From: Henriciella sp. AS95
GTDB lineage: Bacteria > Pseudomonadota > Alphaproteobacteria > Caulobacterales > Hyphomonadaceae
Direction: 5' to 3'
Assembly (NCBI RefSeq): GCF_038900055.1
Contig: NZ_JBBMQM010000001.1
Coordinates: 2,232,001-2,296,000, forward strand
Length of the DNA stretch: 64,000 nt
This document shows, in pieces, positions 1 to 10,404 of this stretch (within the stretch, counting starts at the first letter, position 1; the number at the start of each line of letters is the position of its first letter). A program made the translations under genes and the position numbers. Below the pieces are notes generated by a model. It made no database searches. It saw nothing but the letters and a program-made list of their open reading frames with translations, and had not been told where the DNA came from.

Positions 1-986
1 CGGAAACCGAGAAGGGCAAGATTGCGAGCTTCTGTAATGTCCGCCCCTCCAGTGTCATCGAAGCGAGGGATGTTGGCCATATCTATGATGTGCCGGCAGC
101 CTATCACGCAGAGGGTCTGGACACCGAAGTGCTTTGGCACTTCCGGATGGAGGATGCGCCAAAGCCAGACCTCACGCGCTGGAACGAGATTGCTCAGACC
201 ATTCATAACCCCGATGGCGAAGTGTGTATCGGGTTGGTCGGAAAATACACCGACGTTCCAGACGCCTATAAGTCTGTTTCCGAGGCTCTGGTGCACGGTG
301 GGCTTGCGAACAAGGTGCGCGTGAAGGTTCGGATGATCGATTCTGAGCAATTCGACGATGAGCACCACCCGCTTGATATTCTGGAAGGGGTTCACGGCGT
401 CCTTCTGCCCGGAGGGTTCGGAGAGCGCGGCGCGCACGGCAAGATGCGTGCAGCGCGCTTTGCCCGCGAACGGAAAATTCCCTGCTTCGGAATCTGCTAC
501 GGCATGCAGTTGTCAGTGTTGGAAGCAGCTCGACACCTGGCAGGGTTTGGAGACGCTTCGACGACGGAGTTCGGACCAACGGATGAGCCTGTGGTGGGCC
601 TCATCGAGGAGTGGATCAAAGGCAACGAGAAGATTCAGCGCGATGAAAATACGGACAAGGGCGGAACGATGCGCCTCGGCGCCTATCCGGCTCGTCTGAA
701 AGAGGGCAGCAAGATCGCGCAGATCTATGGCACGACAGAAATTTCTGAGCGGCACCGCCACCGCTATGAAGTCAATCGGGGATATGTCGAGGCGATGGAA
801 AAAGCAGGTGTCTCGTTTGCAGGCATGTCGCCGGATGGCCTGTTGCCTGAGACAATCGAACTCGACGACCATCCCTGGTTCATTGGCGTACAATTCCATC
901 CGGAACTGAAATCCCGCCCGTTTGAGCCGCACCCTCTATTTGCGAGTTTCATCGAAGCCGCAAAAGTACAGTCGCGCCTCGTCTGA
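1..986 (+). CDS. pyrG: CTP synthase, C-terminal part (5' end outside window)
   Basis: CTP synthase aminates UTP to CTP using ammonia released from glutamine; it is cytoplasmic and the last step of pyrimidine nucleotide synthesis. The reading frame is open from base 3, so about 327 residues are present of the roughly 540 usual for the family; the missing part is most of the N-terminal synthetase domain. What remains is the end of that domain and the class I glutamine amidotransferase domain: a PGGFGERG oxyanion loop near 407-430, the nucleophile in CFGICYG (Cys codon 495-497), and the His/Glu pair in QFHPEL (897-905). The next genes on the same strand are rpmF and eno, 86 and 379 bases downstream. 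Identity is secure; only the start cannot be given. Confidence 0.97.
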   Translation, partial: ETEKGKIASFCNVRPSSVIEARDVGHIYDVPAAYHAEGLDTEVLWHFRMEDAPKPDLTRWNEIAQTIHNPDGEVCIGLVGKYTDVPDAYKSVSEALVHGGLANKVRVKVRMIDSEQFDDEHHPLDILEGVHGVLLPGGFGERGAHGKMRAARFARERKIPCFGICYGMQLSVLEAARHLAGFGDASTTEFGPTDEPVVGLIEEWIKGNEKIQRDENTDKGGTMRLGAYPARLKEGSKIAQIYGTTEISERHRHRYEVNRGYVEAMEKAGVSFAGMSPDGLLPETIELDDHPWFIGVQFHPELKSRPFEPHPLFASFIEAAKVQSRLV

Positions 987-1072
987 CGGGTTGCAATCGG
1001 CGAGTCACGCAAGTATACGCGCGGTTTGGATTCACGCGGACCGTTTGGTTCGCAAACTTCTGGAACACGACC

Positions 1073-2640
<1,568 letters not shown>

Positions 2641-2680
2641 TTAGGCTTTTGTTAACCGTAATCGATTCCACTGCTGATTC
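2641..2680 (+). promoter_or_regulatory. CtrA-like box and two GANTC methylation sites upstream of ftsB
   Basis: TTAG-N7-TTAACC at 2641-2657 differs by one base from the CtrA consensus TTAA-N7-TTAAC. Two GATTC sequences, matching the CcrM methylation target GANTC, follow at 2664-2668 and 2676-2680. All lie within 62 bases between the eno stop and the ftsB start. Cell-cycle promoters in Caulobacter-type bacteria often combine these two elements. Binding is inferred from sequence only. Confidence 0.4.
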
Positions 2681-2701
2681 GCTTTCAGCAGAGGGTCGAT
2701 T

Positions 2702-3001
2702 GTGGCGCCGAAATACGTAGCAGCATCATTAAGCGCTCTTGCCGCATACTTCGCCTATCACGCTTTTGCGGGACAGCAGGGGCTCGGCCACTGGAGCGAT
2801 ATGCAGGCCAGGCTGACTGACAAGCAGGCTGAACTTGCAACGCTTCAAAAGGCAAATGACGCCCTACGAGCGGATATTGCGCGCCTTACACCCGGCACAG
2901 TTGATGCCGATCTTGTGGAACTTCTAGCGCGCGAAAACCTTGGGTTTGTGTATCCTGATGAAATCGTCCTGATGATCGACGCAGACGCACCTGCATTTTG
3001 A
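2702..3001 (+). CDS. ftsB: Cell division protein FtsB (DivIC/septum formation initiator family)
   Basis: A 99-residue bitopic membrane protein. One hydrophobic segment lies at about residues 5-22, followed by a coiled coil at about 35-65 (LTDKQAELATLQKANDALRA), and a short C-terminal tail ending ENLGFVYPDEIVL. This is the architecture of FtsB/DivIC, which bridges FtsL and FtsQ in the divisome at the inner membrane. The start is GTG at 2702, preceded by AGAGGG. Position between eno and pdhA is the usual alphaproteobacterial place for this gene. A CtrA-like box lies just upstream, so cell-cycle control is plausible. Confidence 0.88.
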   Translation: MAPKYVAASLSALAAYFAYHAFAGQQGLGHWSDMQARLTDKQAELATLQKANDALRADIARLTPGTVDADLVELLARENLGFVYPDEIVLMIDADAPAF

Positions 3002-3036
3002 CATAGGTGCTAAAACTGGACGAACCCCCGCTTCTG

Positions 3037-3055
3037 GATACATAACCGGTGTATC
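3037..3055 (+). promoter_or_regulatory. Inverted repeat in the pdhA leader
   Basis: GATACA (3037-3042) and TGTATC (3050-3055) form a perfect 6-bp inverted repeat around a 7-base spacer. It ends 15 bases before the pdhA ATG at 3071, just upstream of its GGAGG ribosome site. Its size and placement suit a dimeric repressor's operator; no regulator can be named. It could be chance. Confidence 0.3.
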
Positions 3056-3070
3056 AAAGCAGGAGGTCAC

Positions 3071-4090
3071 ATGGCGAAAGCGCCTAGCAAGAGCAAAAGC
3101 TCGACCAAGAAAAGTAAGCTTAACAGGGACGAAGCGCTTAAATTCTACCGAGACATGTTGTTGATCAGACGCTTCGAAGAGCGCGCTGGACAGCTTTACG
3201 GTATGGGTAAGATTGCTGGTTTCTGTCACCTTTACATCGGGCAGGAAGCCGTTGTCACCGGCATGCAGGCATGCCTGAAAGAGGGCGACCAGGTTATCAC
3301 TGGATACCGCGATCACGGGCACATGCTGGCGTGCGACATGGATCCAAAGGGCGTCATGGCAGAACTGACAGGCCGGGCCGACGGATACTCCAAAGGCAAA
3401 GGCGGCTCGATGCACATGTTCTCGAAAGAGAAGAATTTTTATGGCGGGCACGGCATCGTCGGAGCGCAGGTTCCGATCGGGACTGGCCTCGGCTTCTCCA
3501 ACAAGTATCGCGGTACGGACAATGTCTGCCTTGCCTATTTCGGCGACGGCGCGGCCAATCAGGGCCAGGTCTATGAATCGTTCAACATGGCATCCCTATG
3601 GGATTTGCCGGTCGTCTACGTGATTGAAAACAATCAATACGCGATGGGTACAAGTGTGGCTCGTGCATCGGCGGAAATTGAACTTTTCAAGCGTGGCATT
3701 TCATTTGAAATCGAAGGCGAAGAAGTCGACGGCATGGACGTCTATGCGGTGAAGGCCGCTGGCGAGAAGGCTGTGAAATACGCCCGGTCGGGCAAAGGGC
3801 CATACATTCTTGAAATGAAGACCTATCGCTATCGCGGCCATTCCATGTCCGATCCTGCCAAGTATCGAAAGCGCGAAGAAGTTGATGACATTCGCACCCA
3901 TCATGACCCTATCGACGGGCTGAAAGCACAGATCCTGAAAGAAGAGCTCTCGACTGAGGACGACCTCAAGGCGCTGGACAAGGAAATCAAGGACCTCGTG
4001 AAAGAGGCCGCTGACTTCTCACTGGACAGCCCGGAGCCTGACCCAAGCGAGCTGTGGACCGACGTTCTTCGTGAGGTGGAGTCAGTATAA
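3071..4090 (+). CDS. pdhA: Pyruvate dehydrogenase E1 component, alpha subunit
   Basis: With PdhB it forms the thiamine-diphosphate-dependent E1 that decarboxylates pyruvate and passes the acetyl group to lipoyl-E2. The 339-residue protein has a short Lys/Ser-rich N-terminus, then the E1-alpha fold with [10 protein letters not shown], the phosphorylation-loop-like [13 protein letters not shown] and the ThDP/Mg motif GDGAANQGQ...ENNQYAMGT around residues 158-190. The ATG at 3071 follows a strong GGAGG. Its TAA stop overlaps the ATG of pdhB by one base (TAATG), so the subunits are probably coupled in translation. It is the first gene of a complete pdhA-pdhB-pdhC-lpd operon. Confidence 0.97.
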   Translation: MAKAPSKSKSSTKKSKLNRDEALKFYRDMLLIRRFEERAGQLYGMGKIAGFCHLYIGQEAVVTGMQACLKEGDQVITGYRDHGHMLACDMDPKGVMAELTGRADGYSKGKGGSMHMFSKEKNFYGGHGIVGAQVPIGTGLGFSNKYRGTDNVCLAYFGDGAANQGQVYESFNMASLWDLPVVYVIENNQYAMGTSVARASAEIELFKRGISFEIEGEEVDGMDVYAVKAAGEKAVKYARSGKGPYILEMKTYRYRGHSMSDPAKYRKREEVDDIRTHHDPIDGLKAQILKEELSTEDDLKALDKEIKDLVKEAADFSLDSPEPDPSELWTDVLREVESV

Positions 4091-5496
4091 TGGCAATTGA
4101 TATCCTAATGCCCGCGCTGTCGCCCACTATGGAAGAGGGCACTTTGGCCAAATGGCTCAAGAAGGAAGGCGACACGATTTCGTCCGGCGACATCATCGCT
4201 GAAATCGAAACAGACAAAGCGACGATGGAAGTCGAAGCCGTCGACGAAGGCGTCCTGGCCAAAATCCTGATCGATGAAGGCACTGAGGGCGTCAAGGTGA
4301 ACTCGGTCATCGCAAGGTTGGCCGAAGACGGAGAAAGCGCGTCGGATGTTGACGGTGAGGCGCCGGCCAAGACGGAAGCCTCCGAGTCGAAAGAGGCGCC
4401 GGAAGCAGACGGCGATGATGACAGCGCTGATGATCAAGCGGAGGGAGCGGAAGCGCCGCCCGCGCCTGAACTATCGACCTTGAAAGACCCTGAAGTGCCG
4501 GAAGGCACGAGCTTCGTCGACACCTCCGTACGAGACGCGTTGCGCGATGCGATGGCGGAAGAGATGCGCCGCGACGAAACCGTCTTCGTTATGGGTGAAG
4601 AAGTTGCGGAATATCAGGGCGCGTACAAAGTCACGCGCGAGCTTCTTCAGGAGTTTGGTGCCAAGCGCGTCGTCGATACGCCGATTACCGAGCATGGTTT
4701 TGCCGGACTCGGCGTAGGGGCGGCATTCGGTGGCCTCAAGCCGATTGTTGAATTCATGACGTTCAATTTTGCCATGCAGGCGATTGACCAGATCATCAAT
4801 TCAGCTGCCAAGACCCTTTACATGTCGGGCGGTCAGATGGGTTGTCCGATTGTGTTCCGTGGGCCTAACGGTGCCGCGTCACGCGTGGGCGCTCAACACA
4901 GCCATGATTATAGCGCCTGGTATTCAAATGTTCCGGGTCTGAAAGTCGTTGCGCCTTACGATGCTGCTGACGCCAAGGGCCTGCTAAAGGCGGCCATTCG
5001 CGACCCGAACCCGGTCGTGTTCCTTGAGCATGAGCTTCTCTATGGCGAGAGCTTCCCGGTCCCTGAAATCGAGGATTACGTTCTCCCGATCGGCAAGGCC
5101 CGGGTTCGCCGCAGTGGGGCGGATGTCACCCTGGTTGCTCATTCCCGCATGGTTGGCTTTGCGCTTCAGGCGGCTGAAAAGCTTGCCGAGGACGGCATTG
5201 ATGCCGAGGTGATTGACCTGCGTTCGCTCCGCCCGCTCGACACCGATACGGTGATCGAGAGCGTGAAGAAAACCAACCGGATCGTGACGTGCGAAGAGGG
5301 CTGGCGGTTTATGGGTGTGGGCGCTGAAATCTGTGCGACCGTGGTCAACGAGGCGTTCGACTATCTGGATGCGCCGCCGACCCGGGTCCATCAGAAAGAC
5401 GTGCCGCTTCCTTACGCTGCAAATCTGGAAGCGATGAGCCTTCCGGGAACGGCGGATATTATCGCTGCCGCCAAATCAGTCTGTGAGGGCATGTAA
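4090..5496 (+). CDS. pdhB: Pyruvate dehydrogenase E1 component, beta subunit with N-terminal lipoyl domain
   Basis: E1-beta completes the ThDP site of pyruvate dehydrogenase. At 468 residues it is about 130 longer than a plain E1-beta because it starts with a lipoyl domain (about residues 1-80, lipoyl-lysine motif ETDKATMEV), followed by an acidic Glu/Asp/Ala linker (about 85-130) and then the E1-beta transketolase-like domain (about 138-468; [31 protein letters not shown]). Such lipoylated E1-beta subunits are known in alphaproteobacteria such as Sinorhizobium and Zymomonas. The lipoyl domain is almost the same in protein sequence as that of PdhC next door. Start and stop codons overlap both neighbours by one base (TAATG). 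Confidence 0.97.
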   Translation: MAIDILMPALSPTMEEGTLAKWLKKEGDTISSGDIIAEIETDKATMEVEAVDEGVLAKILIDEGTEGVKVNSVIARLAEDGESASDVDGEAPAKTEASESKEAPEADGDDDSADDQAEGAEAPPAPELSTLKDPEVPEGTSFVDTSVRDALRDAMAEEMRRDETVFVMGEEVAEYQGAYKVTRELLQEFGAKRVVDTPITEHGFAGLGVGAAFGGLKPIVEFMTFNFAMQAIDQIINSAAKTLYMSGGQMGCPIVFRGPNGAASRVGAQHSHDYSAWYSNVPGLKVVAPYDAADAKGLLKAAIRDPNPVVFLEHELLYGESFPVPEIEDYVLPIGKARVRRSGADVTLVAHSRMVGFALQAAEKLAEDGIDAEVIDLRSLRPLDTDTVIESVKKTNRIVTCEEGWRFMGVGAEICATVVNEAFDYLDAPPTRVHQKDVPLPYAANLEAMSLPGTADIIAAAKSVCEGM

Positions 5497-6884
5497 TGGC
5501 CATCAACATCACAATGCCCGCGCTGAGCCCGACGATGGAAGAGGGTACGCTCGCCAAGTGGCTGGTGAAGCCAGGTGATACCGTGTCCTCAGGCGATATC
5601 ATCGCTGAAATCGAGACCGATAAGGCAACGATGGAAGTCGAGGCCGTGGATGAAGGGACCGTCGCGAAGATATTGATCGATGCCGGTACCGAAGGCGTGA
5701 AGGTCAATTCTGTCATCGCCGTGCTGGCTGAAGAGGGCGAGGACGTTGATAGTGTCGAAGCGCCAAAAGGCGATGCTCCCGAAAAGTCCGAGACCAAGAA
5801 GGAAGAGCCGAAGAAGGAAGAAGCCAAGGCCGACGCTTCCAAGAAGGTGGAGAGCGATGCCAAGCCAGCGCCGAAACCTGACGCGAAGCCCGAGGCGCGG
5901 TCGGCGCAGGGCAAGGATGTCTCCAAGGAACTCGCATCAACGCCGATGAAGCTCGCCTCTGTCGAAAGCGGTGACGATCGGATCAAGGCGAGCCCACTCG
6001 CGCGCCGGATTGCGGCGCTGCGCGGCATTGATCTCGGCTCTCTCAAAGGGTCCGGACCTCATGGCAGGATCGTGAAGAAGGATGTCGAGAGCGCGAAACC
6101 TGGCCAGACTGCTGGTTCATCGACGGGTGCAGCGGCCGCCGCGCCTGACGGTCTTATTCTGCCACAAGTGCTGGATGATCGCATTTACGCGCCCGATAGT
6201 TATGAGCTGAAACCGCTCGATGGCATGCGCAAGACTGTCGCGAAGCGGCTGACGACAAGCTTCATGCAGGTGCCGCACTTCCCGCTCACCGTGGACATCA
6301 AGCTCGACAAGCTGCTCTCGGCGCGGGCCGGCATCAATGAGGCTGCGCCAGAGGGCGTAAAGATCTCGGTCAATGACATGCTCATCAAGGCGTCCGCGCT
6401 GGCGCTGATGGCTGAGCCTGATTGCAATGCGAGTTATTCGGACAATGGCATCGCCTATCACAAGTCGGCACACGTCTCTGTTGCTGTCGCCATTGATGGC
6501 GGCCTGATTACGCCCGTCATCTTTGATGCCCAGAAGAAGGGTCTAGCTACCATTGCGGCGGAGATGAAAGATCTTGCCGCCCGGGCCCGGGAACGGAAAC
6601 TGAAGCCGCAGGAATATACGGGCGGGACGTTCTCGCTTTCCAATCTCGGTATGTTCGGCATCAAGACGTTCGCCTCGATCATCAACCAGCCCGAAGGCAT
6701 GATCATGTCTGTCGGCGCCGGTGAGAAGCGGCCTGTCGTCAATGACAAGAACGAGATCGTTCCGGCGACCGTGATGACCGTGACGCTGACCTGCGATCAC
6801 CGCGTCATCGGCGGCGCGGAAGGCGCAAAATGGCTGCAAGCGTTCAAGCGCTACGTCGAAAGCCCTGAAAGCATGCTGCTTTAG
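5496..6884 (+). CDS. pdhC: Pyruvate dehydrogenase E2, dihydrolipoamide acetyltransferase
   Basis: E2 transfers the acetyl group from lipoamide to CoA and forms the core of the complex. The 462 residues run: one lipoyl domain (1-80, ETDKATMEV), a Lys/Glu/Ala/Pro-rich linker, the peripheral-subunit-binding domain (about 165-200, ASPLARRIA...[14 protein letters not shown]), a second linker, and the acyltransferase domain with [11 protein letters not shown]. The catalytic motif normally written DHRxxDG reads DHRVIGG here (6795-6815): the His is kept but the Asp is replaced by Gly. The rest of the domain looks intact and the complex is complete, so an active enzyme is still likely. It starts at the ATG overlapping the pdhB stop. 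Confidence 0.96.
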   Translation: MAINITMPALSPTMEEGTLAKWLVKPGDTVSSGDIIAEIETDKATMEVEAVDEGTVAKILIDAGTEGVKVNSVIAVLAEEGEDVDSVEAPKGDAPEKSETKKEEPKKEEAKADASKKVESDAKPAPKPDAKPEARSAQGKDVSKELASTPMKLASVESGDDRIKASPLARRIAALRGIDLGSLKGSGPHGRIVKKDVESAKPGQTAGSSTGAAAAAPDGLILPQVLDDRIYAPDSYELKPLDGMRKTVAKRLTTSFMQVPHFPLTVDIKLDKLLSARAGINEAAPEGVKISVNDMLIKASALALMAEPDCNASYSDNGIAYHKSAHVSVAVAIDGGLITPVIFDAQKKGLATIAAEMKDLAARARERKLKPQEYTGGTFSLSNLGMFGIKTFASIINQPEGMIMSVGAGEKRPVVNDKNEIVPATVMTVTLTCDHRVIGGAEGAKWLQAFKRYVESPESMLL

Positions 6885-6899
6885 ATTTTGGAGGCCATT

Positions 6900-8309
6900 A
6901 TGGCTGATTACGACCTGATTGTTGTTGGTTCAGGCCCGGGTGGCTACGTGTCGGCCATCCGTGCGACACAACTTGGCATGAAGACCGCCATTGTCGAGCG
7001 CGAGAGCCTTGGCGGGATCTGTCTCAACTGGGGCTGCATTCCGACCAAAGCGCTGCTTCGCTCTGCCGAAGTGCTGCACCTGGCGAAGAATGCCAAGGAT
7101 TTCGGCCTGAAGATCGACAAGGCGGATTTTGATCTTGATGCCGTCGTGAAGCGCTCGCGCAACGTCGCGAAACAGCTTTCGTCTGGCGTCAGTCATCTGA
7201 TGAAAAAGAACAAGATCGACGTTCTTATGGGCGAAGCGAGCCTGAAGAAGGGCAAGCCTGCGCCGGTCGTGACCGTCAAGGACAAGGACGGAAAGTCAAA
7301 GGACTATCAGGCCAAGCATGTCATGCTTGCAACGGGTGCCCGCGCCCGTGCCATTCCTCAGGCAGGCCTCGAGCCGGACGGCAAACTGATCTGGACCTAT
7401 CGCGAGGCCATGGTGCCCGATGTCACGCCGAAGAAACTCCTTGTGATCGGCTCCGGCGCCATCGGGATCGAGTTTGCGAGCTTCTATAATGAGCTGGGCA
7501 GCGATGTGACCGTCGTCGAAGCGCTGGACCGCATCCTGCCGGTCGAGGACGAAGAAATCTCGGCGATGGCGCGCAAGCAGTTTGAGAAGCAGGGGCTGAA
7601 GTTTCACACGGGCGCGCAGGTCAAATCGCTGAAGAAAGACAAGAACAGCGTTACCGCTGAAGTGTCTGTCGGCGGCAAGACGGAGAAGATTGAAGCGGAT
7701 CGCGTCATCCTCGCGATCGGTATCGTCGGCAATGTCGAGAATCTCGGCCTCGAGGAGCTTGGCGTTAAAGTCGAGAAGACGCATGTCGTTGTCGATGGGT
7801 TCGGCCGCACTGGCGTTGAAGGGCTTTATGCGATTGGCGACCTGACAGGCCCGCCATGGCTCGCGCACAAGGCCAGCCATGAAGGCGTGATCTGCGTCGA
7901 GGGCATAGCAGGCGGAAATGAAGCCCATCCATTCGATGCGTCGAATGTTCCAGGCTGCACCTATTCGCATCCGCAGGTCGCAAGCGTTGGGCTAACAGAG
8001 TCGAAAGCCAAAGAGACAGGGCGCAAGCTGAAGGTGGGCAAGTTCCCGTTCATCGGCAATGGCAAGGCGATCGCGCTCGGTGCCGGTGACGGCATGGTGA
8101 AGACGATCTTCGATGCCGAGACAGGCGAGTTGCTGGGCGCTCACATGGTCGGCGCTGAAGTGACAGAATTGATCCAGGGCTATGTCATTGCGCGGCAGGG
8201 GGAGCTTACCGAAGCCGAGCTTATGGAAACCATATTCCCGCACCCAACACTGTCCGAAATGATGCACGAATCTGTGCTCGCCGCTTACGGCAAAGTTCTT
8301 CACATCTAG
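6900..8309 (+). CDS. lpd: Dihydrolipoyl dehydrogenase (E3)
   Basis: The flavoprotein E3 reoxidises dihydrolipoamide with NAD+. The product is 469 residues. Landmarks are the FAD-binding GSGPGGYVSAIRA near the N-terminus, the redox disulfide in GGICLNWGCIPTKALL (about residues 38-53), the NAD-binding GSGAIGIEFASFY, GLYAIGDLTG, and the C-terminal HPTLSEMMHES containing the catalytic His-Glu pair. A TTG at 6888 could extend the frame by four residues, but the GGAGG at 6890-6894 overlaps that stretch and sits correctly for the ATG at 6900. It closes the pdh operon, 15 bases after pdhC. Confidence 0.96.
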   Translation: MADYDLIVVGSGPGGYVSAIRATQLGMKTAIVERESLGGICLNWGCIPTKALLRSAEVLHLAKNAKDFGLKIDKADFDLDAVVKRSRNVAKQLSSGVSHLMKKNKIDVLMGEASLKKGKPAPVVTVKDKDGKSKDYQAKHVMLATGARARAIPQAGLEPDGKLIWTYREAMVPDVTPKKLLVIGSGAIGIEFASFYNELGSDVTVVEALDRILPVEDEEISAMARKQFEKQGLKFHTGAQVKSLKKDKNSVTAEVSVGGKTEKIEADRVILAIGIVGNVENLGLEELGVKVEKTHVVVDGFGRTGVEGLYAIGDLTGPPWLAHKASHEGVICVEGIAGGNEAHPFDASNVPGCTYSHPQVASVGLTESKAKETGRKLKVGKFPFIGNGKAIALGAGDGMVKTIFDAETGELLGAHMVGAEVTELIQGYVIARQGELTEAELMETIFPHPTLSEMMHESVLAAYGKVLHI

Positions 8310-8358
8310 AAGCGCCGCGCCGCTTGACGGCGCGGGCGACCCCGGTCAGTTTCCGGCT

Positions 8359-9093
8359 ATGCCAAGCGCCGCCCGAAAAATGAATGAGCAGACCTTCATA
8401 TGGTTTGGCGGCGATATGTTTCAGCCAACGCCGGAAGGCGCGCTCTGGTGGGATGCGCAGAAGACGCTAATCGTCTCCGATCTACACCTGGAAAAAGGCT
8501 CGAGTTATGCGCGCAGGGGCCAGCTCCTGCCGCCATACGATACAGGCGCGACACTCGGCATCGTCGAACGGTTGACGGCTCAGTTCAGGCCAGAGCGGGT
8601 GATTTCGCTCGGCGACAGTTTTCACGATGCATCATCAGAAGAACGGCTTGCCGCTTGTGATGTCGCGCGTATCCGGCGGCTGACAGACAGCTGTGAGTGG
8701 TTCTGGGTCGAGGGAAATCATGACCCTGACCCGCCAGCCCATCTTGGTGGCACAGGCATAAACACGCTGCGGATCGGCGAATGTGTCTTCAGGCACGAGC
8801 CGGCTGGCGAACGCGGTGAAATTGCTGGCCATCTGCATCCCGTCGCGCGAATAGGCGGGCGGGGGCGCAGCGTTCGGCGAAAATGCTTTGTCACTGATGG
8901 AGAGCAGATGATCATGCCGTCGCTTGGAACGCTTACAGGTGGACTCAATGTTCTTGATGAAGCTGTTACAGCCTGTTTCGCGCAGTCCCCTTCCATTTTT
9001 GTGACGAGTACTCAGAGCGTATATTTCGCGGACGCCCGGACGCTGAGACGAGATGTCAGTGATCGTGGTGGCAATTCCGGATGGCGCCTCTAG
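8359..9093 (+). CDS. pdeM: PdeM-type metallophosphoesterase (ligase-associated endonuclease family)
   Basis: The protein has up to 244 residues and the calcineurin-like two-metal phosphoesterase motifs in order: SDLHLEKGS, GDSFHD, EGNHDPD and GHLHPVAR. The opening, including EGALWWDAQKTLIVSDLH, and the GHLHP ending match the family called ligase-associated DNA damage response endonuclease PdeM. In many genomes that gene sits with an Lhr-like helicase, an exonuclease and an ATP-dependent DNA ligase; none is near here, where it lies between lpd and an MscS gene. Function is therefore assigned by family only. An alternative ATG at 8380 gives a product seven residues shorter; neither start has a clear Shine-Dalgarno sequence. 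Confidence 0.78.
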   Translation: MPSAARKMNEQTFIWFGGDMFQPTPEGALWWDAQKTLIVSDLHLEKGSSYARRGQLLPPYDTGATLGIVERLTAQFRPERVISLGDSFHDASSEERLAACDVARIRRLTDSCEWFWVEGNHDPDPPAHLGGTGINTLRIGECVFRHEPAGERGEIAGHLHPVARIGGRGRSVRRKCFVTDGEQMIMPSLGTLTGGLNVLDEAVTACFAQSPSIFVTSTQSVYFADARTLRRDVSDRGGNSGWRL

Positions 9094-9137
9094 TTTAGCG
9101 CATAGAAACAAATCCTTACGCAAGAAGGACACTTATC

Positions 9138-9974
9138 ATGGAGCAACTCCAGAACCTCGATTATGCGGCCTTGTGGGCCGAATACTGGCCGATCATTCTC
9201 TCAGGTGCGCTGAAGGTCGTTGGCGCGCTATTCGTCCTGATTATCGGTCTGCGGATTGCCGGTTGGCTCGCGAACCTAGTGCGCAAACAGATCAGCAAAC
9301 GCCCCGGCGTAGACGAAACGCTGGGCAGTTTCTTTGGCTCTGTGGTGCGTTGGTTCGCGACAGCGGCCGTCTTCATTGCATCGCTGCAAGTCTTTGGGGT
9401 GCAGGCGACGAGCTTTGTCGCCATTCTCGGTGCACTGACGCTGGCCATCGGCCTGTCGCTGCAAGGCGCGCTAGGCAACATCGCGTCCGGCGTCATGATC
9501 ATGCTGTTCCGGCCCTATAAACTGGGCGACTATATCGAGATTGATGGGGAAGCCGGCACGGTAAAGGACATCAATCTGTTCCAGACGATCCTTGCTACAA
9601 CCGACAATGTGAAAATCATCGTTCCGAACACCCAGGCGATCGACGGGGCGATCAAGAACTATTCGGGTTTCGCGACGCGACGCTGCGATATCACATATGG
9701 CATCGATTATGACGACGATATGGATAAGGCGATTGCGATCATCAGATCGTTTGTCGACCGCGATGACCGCATTCTTCAGGATCCCGAACCGTTCATCAAA
9801 GTCGTGAATCTTGGTGACAGCTCTGTCGATATCCAGGCGCGGCTGTGGTGCAATACGGCTGACTACTGGCCGCTCAAATTCGACATGATCAAGCAGGTTA
9901 AGGCAGAATTCGACAATCAGGGCATTTCCATTCCATATCCGCACCGTACTGTCGTTCAGAAGGAAGCGAGCTGA
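9138..9974 (+). CDS. Small-conductance mechanosensitive channel (MscS family)
   Basis: MscS channels open when membrane tension rises and release solutes during hypo-osmotic shock. The 278 residues include three predicted transmembrane helices (about 18-42, 68-90, 95-118). The third is the Gly/Ala-rich pore helix containing AIGLSLQGALGNIASG, followed by the hallmark FRPYKLGDYIEIDGEAGTV of the beta domain and a C-terminal alpha/beta vestibule ending GISIPYPHRTV. Length is that of E. coli MscS. The ATG at 9138 is preceded by AAGGA. The following small membrane-protein gene is 28 bases away and probably shares its transcript. Confidence 0.94.
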   Translation: MEQLQNLDYAALWAEYWPIILSGALKVVGALFVLIIGLRIAGWLANLVRKQISKRPGVDETLGSFFGSVVRWFATAAVFIASLQVFGVQATSFVAILGALTLAIGLSLQGALGNIASGVMIMLFRPYKLGDYIEIDGEAGTVKDINLFQTILATTDNVKIIVPNTQAIDGAIKNYSGFATRRCDITYGIDYDDDMDKAIAIIRSFVDRDDRILQDPEPFIKVVNLGDSSVDIQARLWCNTADYWPLKFDMIKQVKAEFDNQGISIPYPHRTVVQKEAS

Positions 9975-10002
9975 GCGGCTCGTTATCAGGGGAGGATAAG
10001 AG

Positions 10003-10362
10003 GTGTCAGCAACTGGTGAAGAACCTGTTGTAACGCCTGTCGAGCCAGCCTCGACCAAGAAGACATCCACCAAGGTGCCCAAACGGCCTGTCCTGCTAAG
10101 GCTGTTTGGGTTGTCCATCTGGGGCGGGTTCAAACTCGTCGTGGTTTGCGTCCTGGTCGGCTTCTTTCTGCTGGCGCTTGAGTTCGATCCAGCAGCCAAG
10201 GATGTGAATGTGCTTGGCGCCTTGACCGATCTGATCAAGAACCTCGCAGGCGCGGCGATATGGGCCATAACGAACTTCTGGAAGCCACTCTTGGCCGGGG
10301 CAAGCATTGTGCTGCCGCTTTGGGTCTTGTGGCGCCTGGCGAGTCTGCCGTTTCGCAAATAG
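10003..10362 (+). CDS. Small membrane protein of unknown function
   Basis: I do not recognise this 119-residue protein. It has a Thr/Pro/Lys-rich cytoplasmic-looking N-terminus (about 1-28), a hydrophobic segment at about 35-60 with basic residues before it, a polar stretch, and a second hydrophobic region at about 78-112 ending in the basic SLPFRK. A two-helix hairpin in the inner membrane is likely. The start is GTG at 10003, eleven bases after GGGGAGGA. It lies 28 bases downstream of the mscS gene on the same strand and may be co-transcribed with it, so a link to the channel or to membrane stress is possible but unproven. Confidence 0.75.
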   Translation: MSATGEEPVVTPVEPASTKKTSTKVPKRPVLLRLFGLSIWGGFKLVVVCVLVGFFLLALEFDPAAKDVNVLGALTDLIKNLAGAAIWAITNFWKPLLAGASIVLPLWVLWRLASLPFRK

Positions 10363-10404
10363 GCAGCGACGCATACGAATTCTTCAAATCAGGGAGACGA
10401 AAAA

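Noticed and set aside
9471-10358. 295-codon open frame on the minus strand across the mscS gene and the small membrane-protein gene.
   Set aside because: It lies opposite two convincing genes and its predicted protein has no recognisable domain; it is a shadow frame typical of GC-rich coding DNA.
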